A stretch of DNA of 64,000 bases. Origin: Rhodoblastus sphagnicola. Its GTDB lineage: Bacteria; Pseudomonadota; Alphaproteobacteria; Rhizobiales; Beijerinckiaceae. A program made the translations under genes and the position numbers. The notes under the pieces were generated by a model, which was not told the origin of the DNA, made no database searches, and was given only the letters and a program-made list of their open reading frames with translations. This document shows positions 62,829-64,000 of the stretch, in pieces. The stretch is taken from contig NZ_NHSJ01000043.1 of NCBI RefSeq assembly GCF_002937075.1, positions 62,001 to 126,000 on the forward strand, written 5' to 3'. The stretch's first letter is position 1. Each line of letters starts with the position of its first letter.

Positions 62829-63800
62829 TCATTCCCACTCCTGCTCGTGATAGGCGGTGGTGGCGTTGCGGGCGTTGAAATCGTCGAACAGCCGCCATTT
62901 CGGACGCTCGGACGCGGCGGCCGTCGTGGCGGTCTGGCTCAGGGTCTCCCCCCTGCGCAGGGCGTCGCCGACATCGCCGCGCAGGCGCCGCAGATAGGAC
63001 TCCTCTGCGTCAGCGGCCTGAGGCCACGCCATCGCGGCCGGTCCATGTCCGGGAACCACGATTCGGGCGGGGCGTTGCCGCAGCTTCGTCACATTGGCGA
63101 GCCAGCCGGTCAGTTTGCCGTCCAGGGCGGGAATGTGACCGGAAAAAAGCAGATCGCCCAAATAGATGGCGCCGCTTGCCTCGTCCGTGACCGTCAGATC
63201 GGCGTTGGTATGGCCGGAGGGCCAGCTTTCGAGCTTCAGCTTGCGTCCGCCCAGGTCCAGCTCCCTTTCCCCCTCGACCAGCACGGTCGGCGCGACGATT
63301 TGCGTTCCCGCGAAATTGGCCTCCCCGACCAGCTCGCGGGCGGCGCGCAGATAGGCGTCGCCGTGGGTCGCGAAAACGTCGGGGAGGGCGCGATGGCCGA
63401 CAAAGATCGGGTTCTGGTCGAGAAAAGCGGCGGCGCCGAGGGTGTGATCGGGATGGCCATGCGTAAAAATGACATAAAGCACGGGCAGACCGGTCGTGGC
63501 TCGAATGGCCGCGAGCAGGCGCTTGCCGACCGTCACGCTTCCGCCTGTATCGATGATCGCGACGCCGTCGCGGCCGACGATGAAGCCGGAATTGCTGATC
63601 TGGCCCGCGTTTTGCTGACTTGAGAGTGCAATGACGCCCGGCAGGACGTAGTCTCCCGGCGCGATTTCGACAGCAGCGGACGGCGGCGCCTCTCCCGTTC
63701 CGGCGAAAGCCGGCGGAAAAGCATCAAGCCTCGGGATAACAAAAGCTGCGAGACTGACAAAGAGGAATGCCCGCATCACGCGCCGCGCCGCGCCGATCAT
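62829..63800 (-). CDS. Quinoprotein relay system metallo-beta-lactamase-fold hydrolase
   Basis: A 323-residue secreted metallo-beta-lactamase-fold protein. A hydrophobic export signal (RAFLFVSLAAFVIPRL) precedes the domain with NSGFIVGRDGVAIIDTGGS, the zinc motif FTHGHPDHTLGAAAF (HxHxDH), SGHTNADLTV, IYLGDLLFSGHIPAL and VVPGHGPAAMAW. The pattern fits the SoxH-related 'quinoprotein relay system zinc metallohydrolases' found near PQQ dehydrogenases. It is upstream of xoxF in the same direction, separated by a 296-base promoter region. The start is uncertain (ATG at 63800, 63776 or 63884). Substrate unknown. Confidence 0.85.
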   Translation of the reverse strand: MIGAARRVMRAFLFVSLAAFVIPRLDAFPPAFAGTGEAPPSAAVEIAPGDYVLPGVIALSSQQNAGQISNSGFIVGRDGVAIIDTGGSVTVGKRLLAAIRATTGLPVLYVIFTHGHPDHTLGAAAFLDQNPIFVGHRALPDVFATHGDAYLRAARELVGEANFAGTQIVAPTVLVEGERELDLGGRKLKLESWPSGHTNADLTVTDEASGAIYLGDLLFSGHIPALDGKLTGWLANVTKLRQRPARIVVPGHGPAAMAWPQAADAEESYLRRLRGDVGDALRRGETLSQTATTAAASERPKWRLFDDFNARNATTAYHEQEWE

Positions 63801-63874
63801 CGGCGCGCGCGGCCGGGGAACGCCTGGAAGCCTGGACTCAGGCGACGTCGTCGTCTCGCGCAAAGGAACATCCC

Positions 63875-64000
63875 ATGTCCGCATTCACCGCCATCATCCT
63901 TGTATGTCAGCTCTCGACGCCGCCGCAGGCCTGCGACGAAACCCACGCGGTCGATGTCATCTCGACCCAGGTGGAAAACCAGTTCGCCTGCCTGCACGGC
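63875..64000 (+). CDS. Start of a secreted protein, cut by window edge
   Basis: An open frame starts at ATG 63875 after AAAGGAACA and runs off the window with no stop for 42 codons. It begins MSAFTAIILVCQLSTPPQAC, a short possible signal segment, and has further Cys near the edge (AFCLH-like, seen as FACLHG). It is divergent from the metallohydrolase gene. Too little is visible to assign a family. Confidence 0.5.
   Translation, partial: MSAFTAIILVCQLSTPPQACDETHAVDVISTQVENQFACLHG

Overview
The window is high-GC chromosomal DNA from an alphaproteobacterium of the Hyphomicrobiales, most likely a serine-cycle methylotroph or methanotroph of the Beijerinckiaceae/Methylocystaceae type. This is inferred from gene content: a lanthanide-type methanol dehydrogenase (xoxF, xoxG, xoxJ), glutathione-linked formaldehyde oxidation (gfa, fghA), three ethylmalonyl-CoA pathway genes (mcd, ccr, ecm), aerobic cobaltochelatase genes (cobS, cobT), alphaproteobacterial cell-cycle genes (rcdA, trcR) and Rhizobiales-type dispersed repeats. 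No phage, plasmid, CRISPR or rRNA genes were seen.

Layout. 0-3.4 kb: two divergent family 2 glycosyltransferases (one cut by the window edge), a DUF6492-like gene and a Gfo/Idh/MocA oxidoreductase. 3.4-5.4 kb: rcdA, a DUF1192 gene and trcR. 5.4-16.9 kb: a rightward block ruvC-ruvA-ruvB-ybgC-tolQ-tolR-tolA-tolB-pal-cpoB-tilS-ftsH, followed by glmM. 18.3-21.2 kb: an accessory patch with a dispersed palindromic repeat, an IS66 transposase remnant, a glutamine synthetase-family gene and decayed arylsulfotransferase and arylsulfatase fragments. 21.2-29.1 kb: rluD, a flavoprotein, xthA, lolA, ftsK, carD and fdxA. 29.2-37.7 kb: cobT, cobS, a J-domain gene, bolA, a D,D-carboxypeptidase, a CobW-type GTPase, an acyltransferase and an S4 gene. 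37.7-46.2 kb: the ethylmalonyl-CoA genes, interleaved with an M3 peptidase and yihY. 46.2-51.1 kb: uppP, dnaA, tRNA-Pro(UGG) and an EamA transporter with a His-rich tail. 51.1-64 kb: fghA, gfa and the quinoprotein methanol-oxidation cluster.

How the genes work together. XoxF oxidises methanol in the periplasm and passes electrons to cytochrome XoxG. Gfa and FghA belong to a glutathione route from formaldehyde to formate. Mcd, Ccr and Ecm regenerate glyoxylate for the serine cycle. Ecm needs adenosylcobalamin, and CobS/CobT take part in aerobic cobalamin synthesis.

The most unusual stretch is 52.9-63.9 kb. It holds a 'quinoprotein relay' set: an orphan ABC-type binding protein, a YVTN propeller, a SoxYZ-like fusion carrier, a CxxxCW protein and a metallo-beta-lactamase-fold protein. 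It also holds three secreted proteins of unknown function and an orphan response regulator. The ABC ATPase and permease that usually follow the first two genes are absent, and that exact place carries a 26-bp duplicated gene end and an inserted palindromic element.
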